The translations under genes and the position numbers were made by a program. Source: Neocallimastix lanati (nom. inval.) (Eukaryota; Neocallimastigomycota; Neocallimastigomycetes; Neocallimastigales; Neocallimastigaceae). Taken from it: a stretch of DNA of 62,000 bases. Below, piece by piece: positions 12,209-25,099 of the stretch. The stretch lies in NCBI GenBank assembly GCA_016946835.1, contig JACVTC010000107.1, positions 530,001 through 592,000 on the forward strand. The letters run 5' to 3'. Position 1 is the first letter of the stretch, and each line of letters starts with the position of its first letter. The notes below the pieces were generated by a model, which was given only the letters and a program-made list of their open reading frames with translations, did not search any database and had not been told where the DNA came from.

Positions 12209-13099
12209 AAAATTATAGAAATAAATATTAGTATATTTATAAGATAAATGTAAAATTTTAAAATTAAAAATTTTTATAAAAATAATTATTTAAAATTTTA
12301 AAAAAGTTTATCAATGATTTATGTTTTAAATATTAGAACATTAAAAAATATACCACTATTTTGTATTTTTTAAAATTTAAAGAAGTAAAGATAATTTGAA
12401 AATTAAATATTAAAGGTTGTATTTCATGTATACTTATAAGATAATAATAATAAAAAGTTATTAAAATTTATATTTTAAATATTTTAATATATTTTTAATT
12501 AAAATTTATATTTTAAATACTTTAATATATATTTAGAAGTTTTTACAATATATAGTGATTTTTTTTTTATAAAAAGTAAATTTTAAATATTTTAATTTAT
12601 ATTTATAAATTATTACATTATATAAAGATTTTTTTTTATAAAAAGTATGTTTAAAATTGTAGGTCATTTATCCTTAAAAGATAATAATAATAATATATAA
12701 TAATAAATAAATAAAAATTGTTTAAACGGATTTTATTTTTTATAAAAGACAATGCATTGAATTGTGATTTTTTTTATAGGAAGTATTTCATATAAATAGA
12801 ATGATAAAATAAATAATTATGAAAATATAAATAATAAAACAATAATGAATAAATAATGAAATAATCTTGAAAATATTTAAAATATATTAATTAAATAAAA
12901 CTAAAATTAAAAGAAAATCTTTCAATAAAGATATAAACTATTTTAATCTTCGTTATTTTATTAACTCCAACAAATCTGTTAAAATTAAACTAATTGTTTT
13001 TTATTTTTATTTTTAATTATATATTTTTTTAAAAAAAATAATACAATCAATCATTATTGATATTTTTTTATGGATAATAGTGAAATTTAAAATAAAAAT

Positions 13100-13156
<57 letters not shown>

Positions 13157-14228
13157 ACAATTAATAGAAATAAATTTATAATTACTTATTTTAACATTTT
13201 ATTTATATAAAATACTTTCTATAAAAAAAATCATAATTTAGTACATTAACCTTTATTCATAATATAATTTGTATAAATAATAATTTTTATTTATTTACTA
13301 TTATTATCTTTTAAGGATAAATGACTTACAATCTTTAACGTACTTTTTTTTTTTAAAAAAAAAAAAAAAACGTTGAATAATGTAATAACTTTTAAAGATA
13401 TAATAAAATACTTAAAATATAATTTTTAATAACTTTTTATTATTATTATATTAAAGATATAATAAAATACTTAAAATATAATTTTTAATAACTTTTTATT
13501 ATTATTATCTTAAAGATATAATAAAATACTTAAAATATAATTTTTAATAACTTTTTATTATTATTATCTTAAAGATATAATAAAATACTTAAAATATAAT
13601 TTTTAATAACTTTTTATTATTATTATCTTAAAGATATAATAAAATACTTAAAATATAATTTTTAATAACTTTTTATTATTATTATCTTAAAGATATAATA
13701 AAATACTTAAAATATAATTTTTAATAACTTTTTATTATTATTATCTTAAAGATATAATAAAATACTTAAAATATAATTTTTAATAACTTTTTATTATTAT
13801 TATCTTAAAGATATAATAAAATACTTAAAATATAATTTTTAATAACTTTTTATTATTATTATCTTATAAGTATAGATGAAATACAACCTTTAATATTTAA
13901 TTTTCAACTTTTTATTATTATTATCTTATAAGTATAGGTGAAATACAACCTTTAATATTTAATTTTTAAATTATCTTTACTTAAATAAATTTTAAAAAAT
14001 ACAAAAAGTGGTATATTTTTTAATATTTTTAGATTAAAAATATAAAATTAAAAAAAGAATTTTTTATATTTTATAATATTTTTTATTAATATTTTATTAT
14101 TAAAAATTATACTTTTATCTTATAAATATATTAAATTTTATTTATATAAAGAATACATAGTTTTTATGGTATATACTTCTAATTATTTATATTATATATT
14201 TTAACTTTTATTTTATATTTAATTTTAT
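11872..14228. other. Convergent peroxidase spacer 2
   Basis: No gene seen. It is homologous in its outer parts to 5450-8758 but about 1 kb shorter. It contains single diverged copies of the 63-bp and 142-bp repeat units, a 53-nt poly-A run at 13101-13153 and an eight-unit 59-bp tandem repeat. Confidence 0.65.
13394..13865. repeat. 59-bp tandem repeat, 8 units
   Basis: AAAGATATAATAAAATACTT recurs at 13394, 13453, 13512, 13571, 13630, 13689, 13748 and 13807, an exact 59-bp period. Each unit ends in TTTTTATTATTATTATCTT; apart from the first, the units look identical. This indicates very recent amplification. Confidence 0.9.
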
Positions 14229-14777
14229 TTAGTTTATGCTTAATAATTCTTTAATTTTGGGTTCCATTTCTTCTGGTTTAATAGTAGGTGAATATCTTCC
14301 AATAACTTTACCTTCTTTATCAACTAAAAATTTAGTGAAATTCCATTTAATATCGCCTGGCATTTTACACGTGGTACTAAGAACTTCAACTCCTTTCATC
14401 GCTAATTTCTTTTTAGTTCCATTAATTTCATCATTTTGAATTTGTTCTTTCAAATATTGATACAATGGTGAAGCATTTTCTCCATTAACATCAATCTTTT
14501 TGAGTTGATCAAAAGTAGTATTATATTTGAGAGTACAGAATTGATGAATTTCATCATCATTCTCTGGAGCTTCATGTCCAAATTGATTACAAGGGAAATC
14601 TAAAATTTCTAATCCTTTATCATGATACTTTTTATATAAATCTTCTAAACCTTCATATTGAGGAGTAAAACCACAACCTGTAGCAGTATTAACAATGATT
14701 AATACTTTATTCTTCAACTCAGCTAAAGCGAAATCTTCACCTTTTCTGTTTTGAACTTTAATATCGTAAATACTCAT
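14229..14777 (-). CDS. Glutathione peroxidase-family thiol peroxidase, copy A3
   Basis: A full-length 182-residue copy and the most diverged member. Distinctive residues are Ile6, Asn23, Asp46, Glu72 (APEN in place of APGN), Leu92, Lys123 and Met139. The catalytic Cys35, Gln65, Trp145 and Asn146 and the putative resolving Cys81 remain. It is the leftward member of divergent pair 3, with the A-type promoter immediately to the right (14778-14880). The divergence suggests pair 3 has been separate the longest or receives less gene conversion, but that would need a tree. Confidence 0.9.
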   Translation of the reverse strand: MSIYDIKVQNRKGEDFALAELKNKVLIIVNTATGCGFTPQYEGLEDLYKKYHDKGLEILDFPCNQFGHEAPENDDEIHQFCTLKYNTTFDQLKKIDVNGENASPLYQYLKEQIQNDEINGTKKKLAMKGVEVLSTTCKMPGDIKWNFTKFLVDKEGKVIGRYSPTIKPEEMEPKIKELLSIN

Positions 14778-15385
14778 TTTTTATTTTGTTATAATTTCTC
14801 GTTTCAAAAAATATATTTATTTTTTATAACTATTTATTTTCTTTTTATATAATAATATTATTAAAATCTTTTATTAACGACAATTTAAATAGTAAAATCC
14901 TTGGTATTTATATTGTTTTTTTTAAAAATAAATTTAAATAAAAATTTTATAATTACTTAAATTTTTATATTTTAATGCTATTACTAATTATTAATTTCAT
15001 TATTTAAAATATTGATATTAAATTTGAATAAATTAAAAATATCAAATATATTATTAATAAAAAAAAAATTGAATAAAATAAAAATCTTTTTTAAATATTT
15101 TATTAATGAATATATAATAAAATTTTCTAAAAATAATGATGTTACAGAATTATATTTAATAATTAAATATTTGTAATTTTTAATAATATTAACTTCTAAA
15201 AATAATTATGGTTGTAAAATGATTATTATATATATAAAAAATTATTTATAATTGTTTATATTAATTTTCATAAATAAATTTAACGTTACACAAATAAAAA
15301 CAACCTGTAAAGTTTTAAAATGAAATTTTTTATATTTTTTTTTTTTTATAATATTATGATAGAAATACAAATAAATAAATAATCC

Positions 15386-15424
<39 letters not shown>
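14778..15424. promoter_or_regulatory. Left half of divergent promoter region, peroxidase pair 3
   Basis: Homologous to 3295-3932: the A-type promoter, AAAATAAATTGAATAAA-like A+T stretches, the TAACGTTACACAAATAAA block near 15280, then an (ATT)n tract interrupted at 15424 by an LTR element. The right half continues at 16971-18026 and includes the same TTTTTATTCCGATATTTG block as 3955 and 10330, and a B-type GGTATAAATATCAAG element at 17823. Confidence 0.6.
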
Positions 15425-15425
<1 letters not shown>

Positions 15426-15620
15426 GTTAAGAGTTATGAATTTATGGTTTATAATTATGTCAATTTTATTAATATATTTTATGATAAAGAGTTACTAGCA
15501 CTTAATTATTCTAAATTAAATGCTTTTATATTAATACATTGTGGCTTATACATTATTTATATTACAATATGTTTCAATACATTTGAAGCTTATTTTTCAT
15601 ACATTTCACATATTCTAACA
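15425..15620 (-). repeat. 196-bp LTR, distal (3' in element orientation)
   Basis: TG...CA-bounded repeat identical by eye to 16775-16970. It is bordered on its inner side by the C-rich complement of a polypurine tract. Confidence 0.9.
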
Positions 15621-16660
15621 TTCCCCCTTAAACCTAGTTATTCTATAATGAATAAATTGATTTACTGGTGAATATGTGTATATAAAATTATCCTATTTTA
15701 CACTATTAACTTGATATTATTAAACTGTTATATATATTTCTATTCTAAATTAACCTTTAATTTTACATGAATAAAATATTTTTTATGTTATATTAATTAA
15801 TTAATTTAATTTAAATATTGCTAAAATAATTTCTTAAATATATTTATAATCTAATAATTTCCCCTTAAAACTAAGTATTTAATATTTTTACACCTTTAAT
15901 AAATATTAGATGAATCTATGTCATCTTTAATATATAAAATAATTATATGATTTAAATATACCATTTATATATGATGGAAACCTTTCTCTTGAAGGGCGAT
16001 ATTATACCATCTCAATTTGTGTGAATACCTCTTATATATTGGGTTTTATATCACTAATAATTATAATCCGCTTTATAGATTAGCGTTAACTTTTATATAT
16101 TTTCGCTTTGTAGTTTTAGCGATAACTATTAAAATAAATTGTTAATTATATATTGGTGTATTTGATAAATCATAATCTTGGGGTATTAAAATTGATTGTA
16201 TTTATAATTAATTATATTATTCTAGTCATTTAAACTTATTAATAAATAATATAAATTGTTTCATAATTGATTAAAATTCAATCTTTCATTTAATTGTTTC
16301 TTGAAAGTTAATTTTTGTTAATTTCACTATTAGGCTATTTTATTTATTTTCAAGATAATATTATTTTTAAATAATTAGCTCAAAGAATCAATAGAGTTAC
16401 TTTTCTTTAATACTTTATAATTTTTGTTTTATTTTGCCTACTTCCCCCTAAAATCCAAATTTCTAAAAAGGATTTTAAATATTTGAATTTTCTCATCATT
16501 AAAATATTAATTATAAAATTTTAATAATTTTAAATACTCTGTAATAAATAAGTATAGTTTATAGATGGATAAACATCATCCATTTTATATAACTCATGGT
16601 TATATTTATTATTTTATTATACCTTTCATCACGAAGGTTTGTATTATGATTATATTAAAT

Positions 16661-16703
<43 letters not shown>

Positions 16704-16774
16704 GTTTTTAATATTGTTTCGGCAAAAGATTCTTTTGCTATGAATCTTTTAAGAGTCAGATGAGACTCTTAATC

Positions 16775-16970
16775 TGTTAAGAGTTATGAATTTATGGTTT
16801 ATAATTATGTCAATTTTATTAATATATTTTATGATAAAGAGTTACTAGCACTTAATTATTCTAAATTAAATGCTTTTATATTAATACATTGTGGCTTATA
16901 CATTATTTATATTACAATATGTTTCAATACATTTGAAGCTTATTTTTCATACATTTCACATATTCTAACA
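16775..16970 (-). repeat. 196-bp LTR, proximal (5' in element orientation)
   Basis: Identical by eye to 15425-15620. The tRNA-Lys-like primer-binding site abuts it at 16760-16774. Confidence 0.9.
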
Positions 16971-17889
16971 ATTATTATTATTATTATTATTATTATTATT
17001 TTATAATGTTAAATGATCAAAATATTTTTTATTCCGATATTTGTCCGAAATGTTATTTTACATGTTAAATAATAGATATTATTTTAATTTCATTATTATT
17101 TTTAATTATTATATTTCATTATAATATACTTATAAAATAATCTATATTTTAATAATTGTTATTTTTAACAACAATATTAATAATAAACGTTTTGTACTGA
17201 AATAACAAATTTCTTATAAATTTGTTATATATATACATATATATATATATAAATTTTTATATATAATAATTAATAGATTATTTAAAACATTTTTTTTAGG
17301 TATTACTAATTTAATTATTATAAGAATAATTAAAATTTAAAATTTAAATAAAAAATAATTATATTTTATATTTAAAATATTTTGTTTTTGCAATTCAAAA
17401 GCTTATAATGAAAATTATGAAAAAAAAATTTTTTTTTTATTAATTTAAATTTTATATTTGGTTTTTAATTATGATTAATTATTATAAGAATTTGAACTCT
17501 TCAACAAATCCGTTTTTTTATTAGTAATTAAAAATTAAATTGACAAAAAGAAAAAAAAAATATTAAAATTAATAATGAAATAATGGATAAATGGAAAAAT
17601 TATAATATTAAAAAATGATCTATTTTTATTATTTTAAATTTATTATTAATATTTTAGAAATATTATATATATATATATATATATAAATTAAAAATATTCT
17701 AAAATAAGTATATAATTTACAAAATCAATAATTTTTATTATAAAAAAAATTTTAAAGATCAATTTTATATTATAACCATTATTAGTTATTAATAGTCGTT
17801 CATTGAAATATAGATTTTAAAAAGGTATAAATATCAAGTTATTTTTCCTTTTATTTTGTAATTTTTTTCAATTATTTAATAATAAATTA

Positions 17890-17929
<40 letters not shown>

Positions 17930-18026
17930 AAAAGAAAAATAAGAAGAAAACAAAAACAAAATCAATAACTTAAATAAAATATATTTATTATAATTTTTAT
18001 AAAATAGTTAGTATAGAATATTGAAA

Positions 18027-18575
18027 ATGAGTATTTACGATTTTAAAGTTCAAAACAGAAAAGGTGAAGATTTCGCTTTAGCTGAGTTAAAGGATAAAGT
18101 ATTAATCATTGTTAATACTGCTACCGGTTGTGGTTTTACTCCTCAATATGAAGGTTTAGAAGATTTATATAAAAAGTATCATGATAAAGGATTAGAAATT
18201 TTAGATTTCCCTTGTAATCAATTTGGACATGAAGCTCCAGGCAATGATGATGAAATTCATCAATTCTGTACTCTCAAATATCATACTACTTTTGATCAAT
18301 TCAAAAAGATTGATGTTAATGGAGAAAATGCTTCACCATTGTATCAATATTTGAAAGAACAAATTCAAAATGATGAAATTAATGGAACTAAAAATAAATT
18401 AGCGATGAAAGGAGTTGAAGTTCTTAGTACCACGTGTAAAAAGCCAGGCGATATTAAATGGAATTTCACTAAATTTTTAATTGATAAAGAAGGTAAAGTT
18501 ATTGGAAGATATTCACCCACTATTAAACCAGAAGAAATGGAACCTAAAATTAAAGAATTATTAAGCATAAAATAA
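18027..18575 (+). CDS. Glutathione peroxidase-family thiol peroxidase, copy B3
   Basis: 182 residues, ATG at 18027 (an in-frame TTG lies six bases earlier). The tetrad Cys35-Gln65-Trp145-Asn146 and Cys81 are complete. It is nearest to B2 (both have His86 and Asn101) but keeps Gln40; it has Asp46 and ends Ile-Lys. Rightward member of divergent pair 3, last of the six copies; cluster homology ends a little after the stop, where a different repeat family begins. The promoter contains GGTATAAATATCAAG at 17823 and a poly-A run at 17892-17925. Expected product is a cytosolic peroxidase; nothing suggests a pseudogene. Confidence 0.9.
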   Translation: MSIYDFKVQNRKGEDFALAELKDKVLIIVNTATGCGFTPQYEGLEDLYKKYHDKGLEILDFPCNQFGHEAPGNDDEIHQFCTLKYHTTFDQFKKIDVNGENASPLYQYLKEQIQNDEINGTKNKLAMKGVEVLSTTCKKPGDIKWNFTKFLIDKEGKVIGRYSPTIKPEEMEPKIKELLSIK

Positions 18576-20781
18576 ACTAAATTAAATTGAATTGATTATA
18601 AAATAGATGTTAAAATTTATAGTATAAATAAAAATAAATGTAATATTACTTATAATAAAGAAATGTTAAGTCCATAAATAATGGCTTAATAATAATATTT
18701 TTATAAAATAAAAAAAAATTTAAATATAAATAAATAATTTTTTTTTTTTTTATTAATCTGTTTTGATCTGTTTTGATTTGTTTTGATACGTTTTTTTTTA
18801 TATTAGTCATTCTCCTTTTTTTTTTTTTAGTAATAATAATAATAATAATAAGGTTTATCAAAGAATTATTTATTAAAATTAAAATAACATAATAATATTA
18901 TTTATTTGAACTATAAGTAAATCTATTAAATATATCTTTTTTTTTTTATTTATTTATTTACTAAAATTATCATATTAGTAATATATATTTTATTATTATT
19001 ATAGTATAATTTTATATTATTTTATTATTATTATTATAGTATAATTTTATAATTTTATTATTATTATTATATTATAGTTTTTTATTATATTATAGTTTTT
19101 TATTATTATTATTACAGTTTTTGTAATATTTTTATTATATTATTATATATTAATTTTATATTATTAGTATATTTTTAATTTAATTTGATATAATTTAACT
19201 TATTTATTTCTTTGTCCATAAAATCAAATAAAATCAAATCAAATCAAATCGAATCAAATAAAATAAAATAAAATAAAATAAAATAAAATAAAATAAAATA
19301 AAATAAAATAAAATAAAATTAATAATGAAGTAGAATAAGTTAACAAATAAAATAAAATAAAATAAAATAAAATTAATAATGAAGTAGAATAAGTTAACAA
19401 ATAAAATAAAATAAAATAAAATAAAATAAAATAAAATAAAATAAAATAAAATAAAATAAAATAAAATAAAATAAAATAAAATAAAATAAAATAAAATAAA
19501 ATAAAATAAAATAAAATAAAATAAAATAAAATAAAATAAAATAAAATAAAATAAAATAAAATAAAATAAAATAAAATAAAATAAATAGTTGAAATATAAA
19601 GTACAGATTGAATAAAATAAAATAAAATAAAATAAAATAAAATAAAATAAAATAAATAGTTGAAATATAAATATAAAGTACAGATTGAATAAAATAAAAT
19701 AAAATAAAATAAAATAAAATAAATTAAATTAAAATAAAATAAAATAAAATAAAATAAAATAAAATAAAATAAAATAAAATAAAATAAAATAAAATAAAAT
19801 AAAATAAAATAAAATAAAATAAAATAAAATAAAATAAAATAAAATAAAATAAAATAAAATAAAATAAAATAAAATAAAATAAAATAAAATAAAATAAAAT
19901 AAAATAAAATAAATAGTTGAAATATAAATAAAGTACAGATTGAATAAAATAAAATAAAATAAAATAAAATAAATAAAATAAAATAAATAGTTGAAATATA
20001 AATATAAAGTACAGATTGAATAAAATAAAATAAAATAAAATAAAATAAAATAAAATAAAATAAAATAAAATAAAATAAAATAAAATAAAATAAAATAAAA
20101 TAAAATAAAATAAAATAAAATAAAATAAAATAAAATAAAATAAAATAAAATAAAATAAAATAAAATAAAATAAATAGTTGAAATATAAATATAAAGTACA
20201 GATTGAATAAAATAAAATAAAATAAAATAAAATAAAATAAAAAGTAGAATATTAAATAAGAAAGTACAGATTGAATAATATAAAATAAAATAAAATAAAA
20301 TAAAATAAAATAAAATAAAATAAAATAAAATAAAATAAAATAAAATAAAATAAAAAGTAGAATATTAAATAAGAAAGTACAGATTGAATAATATAAAATA
20401 AAATAAAATAAAATAAAATAAAATAAAATAAAATATATTAAATTAAATATATTTTTATCTTTTAATATAAATATATATAGTTTTATTATTCATTCATTTA
20501 TTTTTTTTTTGTATAAATACTTTTAATTTTTCTTAAATTATTCAATTTTTAATTAATAAAAATCCCAAGTTTTTTAATATTAAAGAAAAGTTCTTAAATA
20601 AATAGAAATTATTTTATTATTTATTAAGATTTAAAGGTAAATATATAACAGTTATTTTGAATTGATAAATAGGGAAATAAAGAATTATATAATTGAATTA
20701 AAAATTAAATATATAAAGTTTATTAAAGATATATTAATAATAAATAATTATTAATTCTAATTCTTTTTTTAATAATAAAAG
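18576..20781. other. 5' flank of first MSNLMPNG-family gene
   Basis: No gene seen. A block near 18755-18815 repeats CTGTTTTGAT and ends TATATTAGTCA; a clear relative lies at 35570-35632 upstream of the second family gene. It is followed by TTATTATTATAGTATAAT repeats (about 18990-19110) and the (AAAAT)n array. After the array, 20590-20640 (AATAGAAATTATTTTATTA, then AAAGGTAA) is conserved at 36060-36098, possibly a 5'-UTR or promoter element. Confidence 0.5.
19217..20437. repeat. Compound (AAAAT)n satellite array 1
   Basis: About 1.2 kb of AAAAT pentamers of varying run length, interrupted by recurring non-repeat phrases: AATGAAGTAGAATAAG (twice), AGTTGAAATATAA with AAGTACAGATTGAAT (five times) and AGTAGAATATTAAATAAG with AAAGTACAGATTGAAT (twice). 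Related phrases occur in the two other arrays. The array ends 345 bp before the ATG at 20782. Confidence 0.95.
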
Positions 20782-21399
20782 ATGAGTAATTTAATGCCTA
20801 ATGGACAAAGTAATGAAGGACAAAATTATTTAAGAAATATTATTAATATTCAAAATGGATATTTATTTTCTGAATTGGCTAAAAATTGTATTCCGAATAC
20901 AGGGATTAATAATACCGGGCTTCCAGATGAAGCTGATACAGATAATAAACAAGCCATTCCAGTCACTACACAAACAACGAATGGGTTGGATGAAGATCAA
21001 ACCTCTTCATTAAAAGTACCAAATTTATGTGATAATATAATAATAAAGGACATATATAATTCATGTCGTAATTCAAATATGATTAATACAATTAACAATA
21101 ATTTGGAAAACACTCAAATAATTAATAGAAATTTATATAATAGAATAAGTGATATAGAAGTTGAATACTATAATGAACAAATAGATTTAATAGATATTGA
21201 ACAAAATTATATAAGAAGAACGTTAATTAAAATTTGTGAAAAGAAAAATAATAAAAAACACATATTTCAGAATTCAATCAATGATGAACTGAAACAAATA
21301 ATTTTCGAAGAATATTATTTTAAACAACAATACAAAAATTTAAATAAGATGAGAACTATTTATGAAAGTAAAATCGAACAATTGATTAATAATCATTAA
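20782..21399 (+). CDS. Unrecognised MSNL(M/L)PNG-family protein, member 1
   Basis: A 205-residue intronless ORF with no domain I recognise. The start is firm: AATAATAAAAGATGA is shared with the homologues at 36270 and 47132. The N-terminus MSNLMPNGQSNEGQN matches MSNLLPNGQNN and MNNLLPNVQRNEEQN. The middle is Asn/Thr-rich and contains VPNLCDN, a possible single degenerate version of the NPNLCQ repeat found in the 36270 protein. The C-terminal half (about 110-205) is charged and probably helical or coiled coil, with EQNYIRRTLIKI and a terminal YESKIEQLI that align with QQNFIRNALNKI and YENKILEF in member 2. No signal peptide or membrane segment. The 3' flank is also shared with the other two loci. 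Function unknown. Confidence 0.7.
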   Translation: MSNLMPNGQSNEGQNYLRNIINIQNGYLFSELAKNCIPNTGINNTGLPDEADTDNKQAIPVTTQTTNGLDEDQTSSLKVPNLCDNIIIKDIYNSCRNSNMINTINNNLENTQIINRNLYNRISDIEVEYYNEQIDLIDIEQNYIRRTLIKICEKKNNKKHIFQNSINDELKQIIFEEYYFKQQYKNLNKMRTIYESKIEQLINNH

Positions 21400-21816
21400 A
21401 AATATGGATAGTAGTAATTGTTATCAATGCACAATTATATTAGTCTTTATTTTAAGTGATAAGAATAATTATTTTTTATTAGTATTAATGTTGGAAAATA
21501 TGATATATATATATATATAAGATATATTATAATATGATATATATTATATATTATATATATATCATGTATTTTCTGGGTTAAGAAAATAAATAGTAACTTT
21601 AAATAAAAATATATGTTATTTTCATAATTTATTATAGTTAAAAATATGTATAATTTAAATAAAATTAAAAATAATTTTATTCAATAAAAAATAAAATTGT
21701 AATGATTTACAAAGAATTAGTCTGTATGAAATAAATTTGTAAATGAAACCATTTTTATCTATCAATAAATCATGCTTTTATGGAAAACGTTTTATATACT
21801 GCTCTTTCCTCTTTTA

Positions 21817-21926
<110 letters not shown>

Positions 21927-22336
21927 CAGTTTTATTATTCTTTTTTTTTTTTTTTTTTTTTTTAATAAAATTGATTCAGAGGTAATGAAAGTATTAATTA
22001 ATTCTCTACTGATGTATGAAAAATTAATACTTTATTTCTATTTAGAATAGTATTTAAAACGCAAATAAATATTTTTTTACATCAGAATAATTTATGTTTT
22101 AAATTTTAGATTCAAATTATATACCAATTTTAAAAAAATTTATATACATATACATATATAACAAAAGAATTTTTCTGTAATAAATAAATAAAATAAATAA
22201 TTAAATATATAATTTATCATGTAATATGTATTAGCATCTAAAGTGGTTAGATCCAAATCTATCCTAATCCTAGGGAAATTTTTTAAAACTATCTCGATTG
22301 TTTATTTTATTTAATTATATAATTTTAATAAAACAG

Positions 22337-22575
<239 letters not shown>

Positions 22576-22660
22576 AAGAAATTCGTCTTTTTAATGATAC
22601 CTTCCCACATAAAAAAAATATTTAAAAAAAATATTACTATTATTATTATTATTATTATTA

Positions 22661-22755
22661 GGGAGAGTTGCATTTCGCCAAGTGGCGTATTATTAAAATG
22701 TTGCATTTTCCCCAAGTTGCATTTCCCCAAGTTGCATTTCGACAAATGGCTTATT
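22661..22755 (+). repeat. MULE left TIR
   Basis: Begins GGGAGAGTTGCATTTCGCCA and contains four TTGCATTT(C/T) units. It pairs with 25857-25946. Confidence 0.8.
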
Positions 22756-23671
22756 GATATAAGTAAATGAATGAATAAATTAATAAAAATTCAAAATAAT
22801 TTTTTTAAATAAATAAAAATTCAAATAATTTTTTTAAATAAATAAAAATTCAAAATAATTTTTTTAAACTTGTTTTTATTATATTTTATAATTAATTATA
22901 GATATTTTTTAACATAAAATAATTATTAATAATATTTAATTATAAAAATAAATTTAATTATAAAGATATATTTTAATATCTTGTAAAAAAATAATATTAT
23001 AACAATACTTTAATTATAAAAATATATTTTTAAAATAATAAAATTTTATCATAAAAATATATTTTAATGTTCTTAAGCTAACCTAATCTAATAAAGATTA
23101 AAAATACTTTAATAATTATTGTATTTATTCATTTATTCTCTTTTTAAAATAATTTTTACTATTAAAAAAATTATTATTATATATTTTAATATTTGGTAAA
23201 ATAGTAATAAAATAATAATTTATAATATTTAATTATAAAGATATATTTTAATATTTTGTAAAATAGTAATATAATAAAATAATTATTTAAAATATTCAAT
23301 TATAAAAATATATTTAATTATAAAGATATATTTTAATATTTTGTAAAATAGTAATAAAATAATTATTTAAAATATTTAATTATAAAAATATATTTAATTA
23401 TAAAGATATATTTTAATATTTTGTAAAAAATAATATTATAACAATATTTTAATTATATAAATATATTTTTAAAATAATAATATTTTATCATAAAAATATA
23501 TTTTAATGTTCTTAAGCTAACCTAATCTAATAAAGATTAAAAATACTTTAATAATTATTGTATTCAATCATTTATTCTCTTTTTAAAATAATTTTTACTA
23601 TTAAAAAATTATTATCATATATGACAGAATTCATTTGGTCAATTTTCTGTCATTTCTTAATAATTTATTAT

Positions 23672-25099
23672 TTAATCAATAATTTTTATATTTAAATCAT
23701 TTAAGCATTTCAACCATAAGTCAATGAAATCATTTCTAACACTTTCCTTTTTTTTTAATAGAATTTCCATATTTTTGTAATATTTATCCAAAGCTTTAAT
23801 TTCCTCAGTTCTTATTAATTTTTTTTGTTTTTTATTTCTTAAAATTCCAGCAGTTCTCCTTTCATAATCAATGTAATATTTCGATTCTTCTTTTTGCAAT
23901 TCTGATAGTAATTGAAAAAAAGTTGGCTTTTTGCAAATAATTTTTTTAAGTATTTATTAAAAGTTTCTGAAACATTATTTGTAATATGCTCAATATTATC
24001 ATAATAGTTCCAATTTTCAGTTTCAAAGTTAATTAAATAAGTTTTTTTAAAATATTCTAAAAATTCTAAAAATTGAACATAATTATGTTCTTGGCATTCA
24101 CTTTTTATTTTACTATATATATCATATATATATTCAGGATTAATGAAAGGAAAGTTCGAGATATTATTATAATAAATATATAAATCTTTTATTTTTTCTA
24201 CTTTATCACCACATAATTCTTTTTTTTTAATTTCTAATGCTCTTTTAAAATGCCATATACAGTATTTAATATTTGCATTAATAAAAACTTTTTGTGCAGC
24301 ATTAGATACAGCTTTTTCAAAATCGCAATGAAATATTTTTGGTGTAATTTCAATACTATTATATTTACTAGAATTTTTTTTTTATTTCTTCAAATAATAT
24401 TTCATAAGTTGTTTGCTTTTTATTTTTTAATATAGAAAAGGAAGTAGTGTAAAAACAATTTAATTCTGTAACATAGGTTCTAGTTATGAATACTTGATAA
24501 CTAAATATAGGTGCAATATAAAATGTGCCATCCGCAAAAATATGTTTATTTTTAGAAAATAATTCTGCTTGGAATGGAGATTGAAAAACAATTAAATCAT
24601 TATTTTTGAATATCATAAAATTTTCATCCCTTTTTGTTTTATAATATTTTGATTCATTGGGAATTTCATCAAATGTTGTTATATCAGGAGGTAGTTGTTT
24701 TCTTCTACTTCTTGTTTCGTGGGATTTAATTAAATTATATCCTGGACATATAAGACCCATACCTTGAGAAATTTCATCATATGTACGTTTTATATTTACA
24801 TTAAAAGGAATTGAACTTTTTGAAATTTCATCTTTAATTTTATTTTTTACAATTGATTTAGCTGCTCCAAATTTATTTTCAAGATGATTATGTGAGTCAT
24901 CATATTCTAAGATTTGATTCTCATTATTTAAAATAACGAAAGATGGACATTGATTTAATGTTTTATATTCTGTACATTTATATTTTTTTGAATTGTCTTT
25001 CCTTTTGGATGAAAGATTAAACTTATATTTTCTGTTTAAAATAATTTGTTCTTTTCCTCTATTAGTTTTGCTTATTTCAATTTCTAGATTTTTCTCCAT
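23672..25099 (-). pseudogene. FLYWCH-MULE transposase, one frameshift
   Basis: Two minus-strand frames abut. 25099-24368 encodes the first 243 residues; a second open frame runs from about 24370 to 23672. Residues 40-72 form a FLYWCH-type zinc finger (Cys42, Cys51, His70, His72). FADGTFYIAP places the first catalytic Asp of the MULE DDE domain at Asp190. In the second frame IFHCDFEKAV supplies the second Asp and KYCIWHFKRALEI the C...H motif. The C-terminus ends DLNIKIID. The break is in a run of ten A: nine or twelve A restore the frame used by the copy at 41400-42230, so this is one indel, possibly a sequencing error. If real, the transposase is inactive. Otherwise it is a complete protein of about 475 residues acting in the nucleus on its TIRs. 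Confidence 0.8.

Larger units (their letters stand above)
15425..16970 (-). mobile_element. Short non-autonomous LTR retroelement (TRIM-like, copia-type ends)
   Basis: Two direct repeats, 15425-15620 and 16775-16970, are each 196 bp and look identical. Each begins TGTTA and ends TAACA. They enclose 1154 bp with no coding capacity. Orientation is minus. On that strand a polypurine tract (AAGGGGGAA) abuts the distal LTR at 15621-15629, and a primer-binding site (GATTAAGAGTCTCAT) follows the proximal LTR at 16760-16774. That site is complementary to the anticodon arm of eukaryotic tRNA-Lys(CUU) as I know it. The flanks ATTAT at 15420-15424 and 16971-16975 could be a 5-bp target duplication but lie in (ATT)n, so this is not decisive. 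The homologous site in peroxidase pair 1 is empty, so insertion came after duplication of the pairs. Confidence 0.85.

Noticed and set aside
15444-15671. 75-residue frame repeated at 16794
   Set aside because: The two frames lie in the 196-bp LTRs and read across their borders into unrelated sequence.
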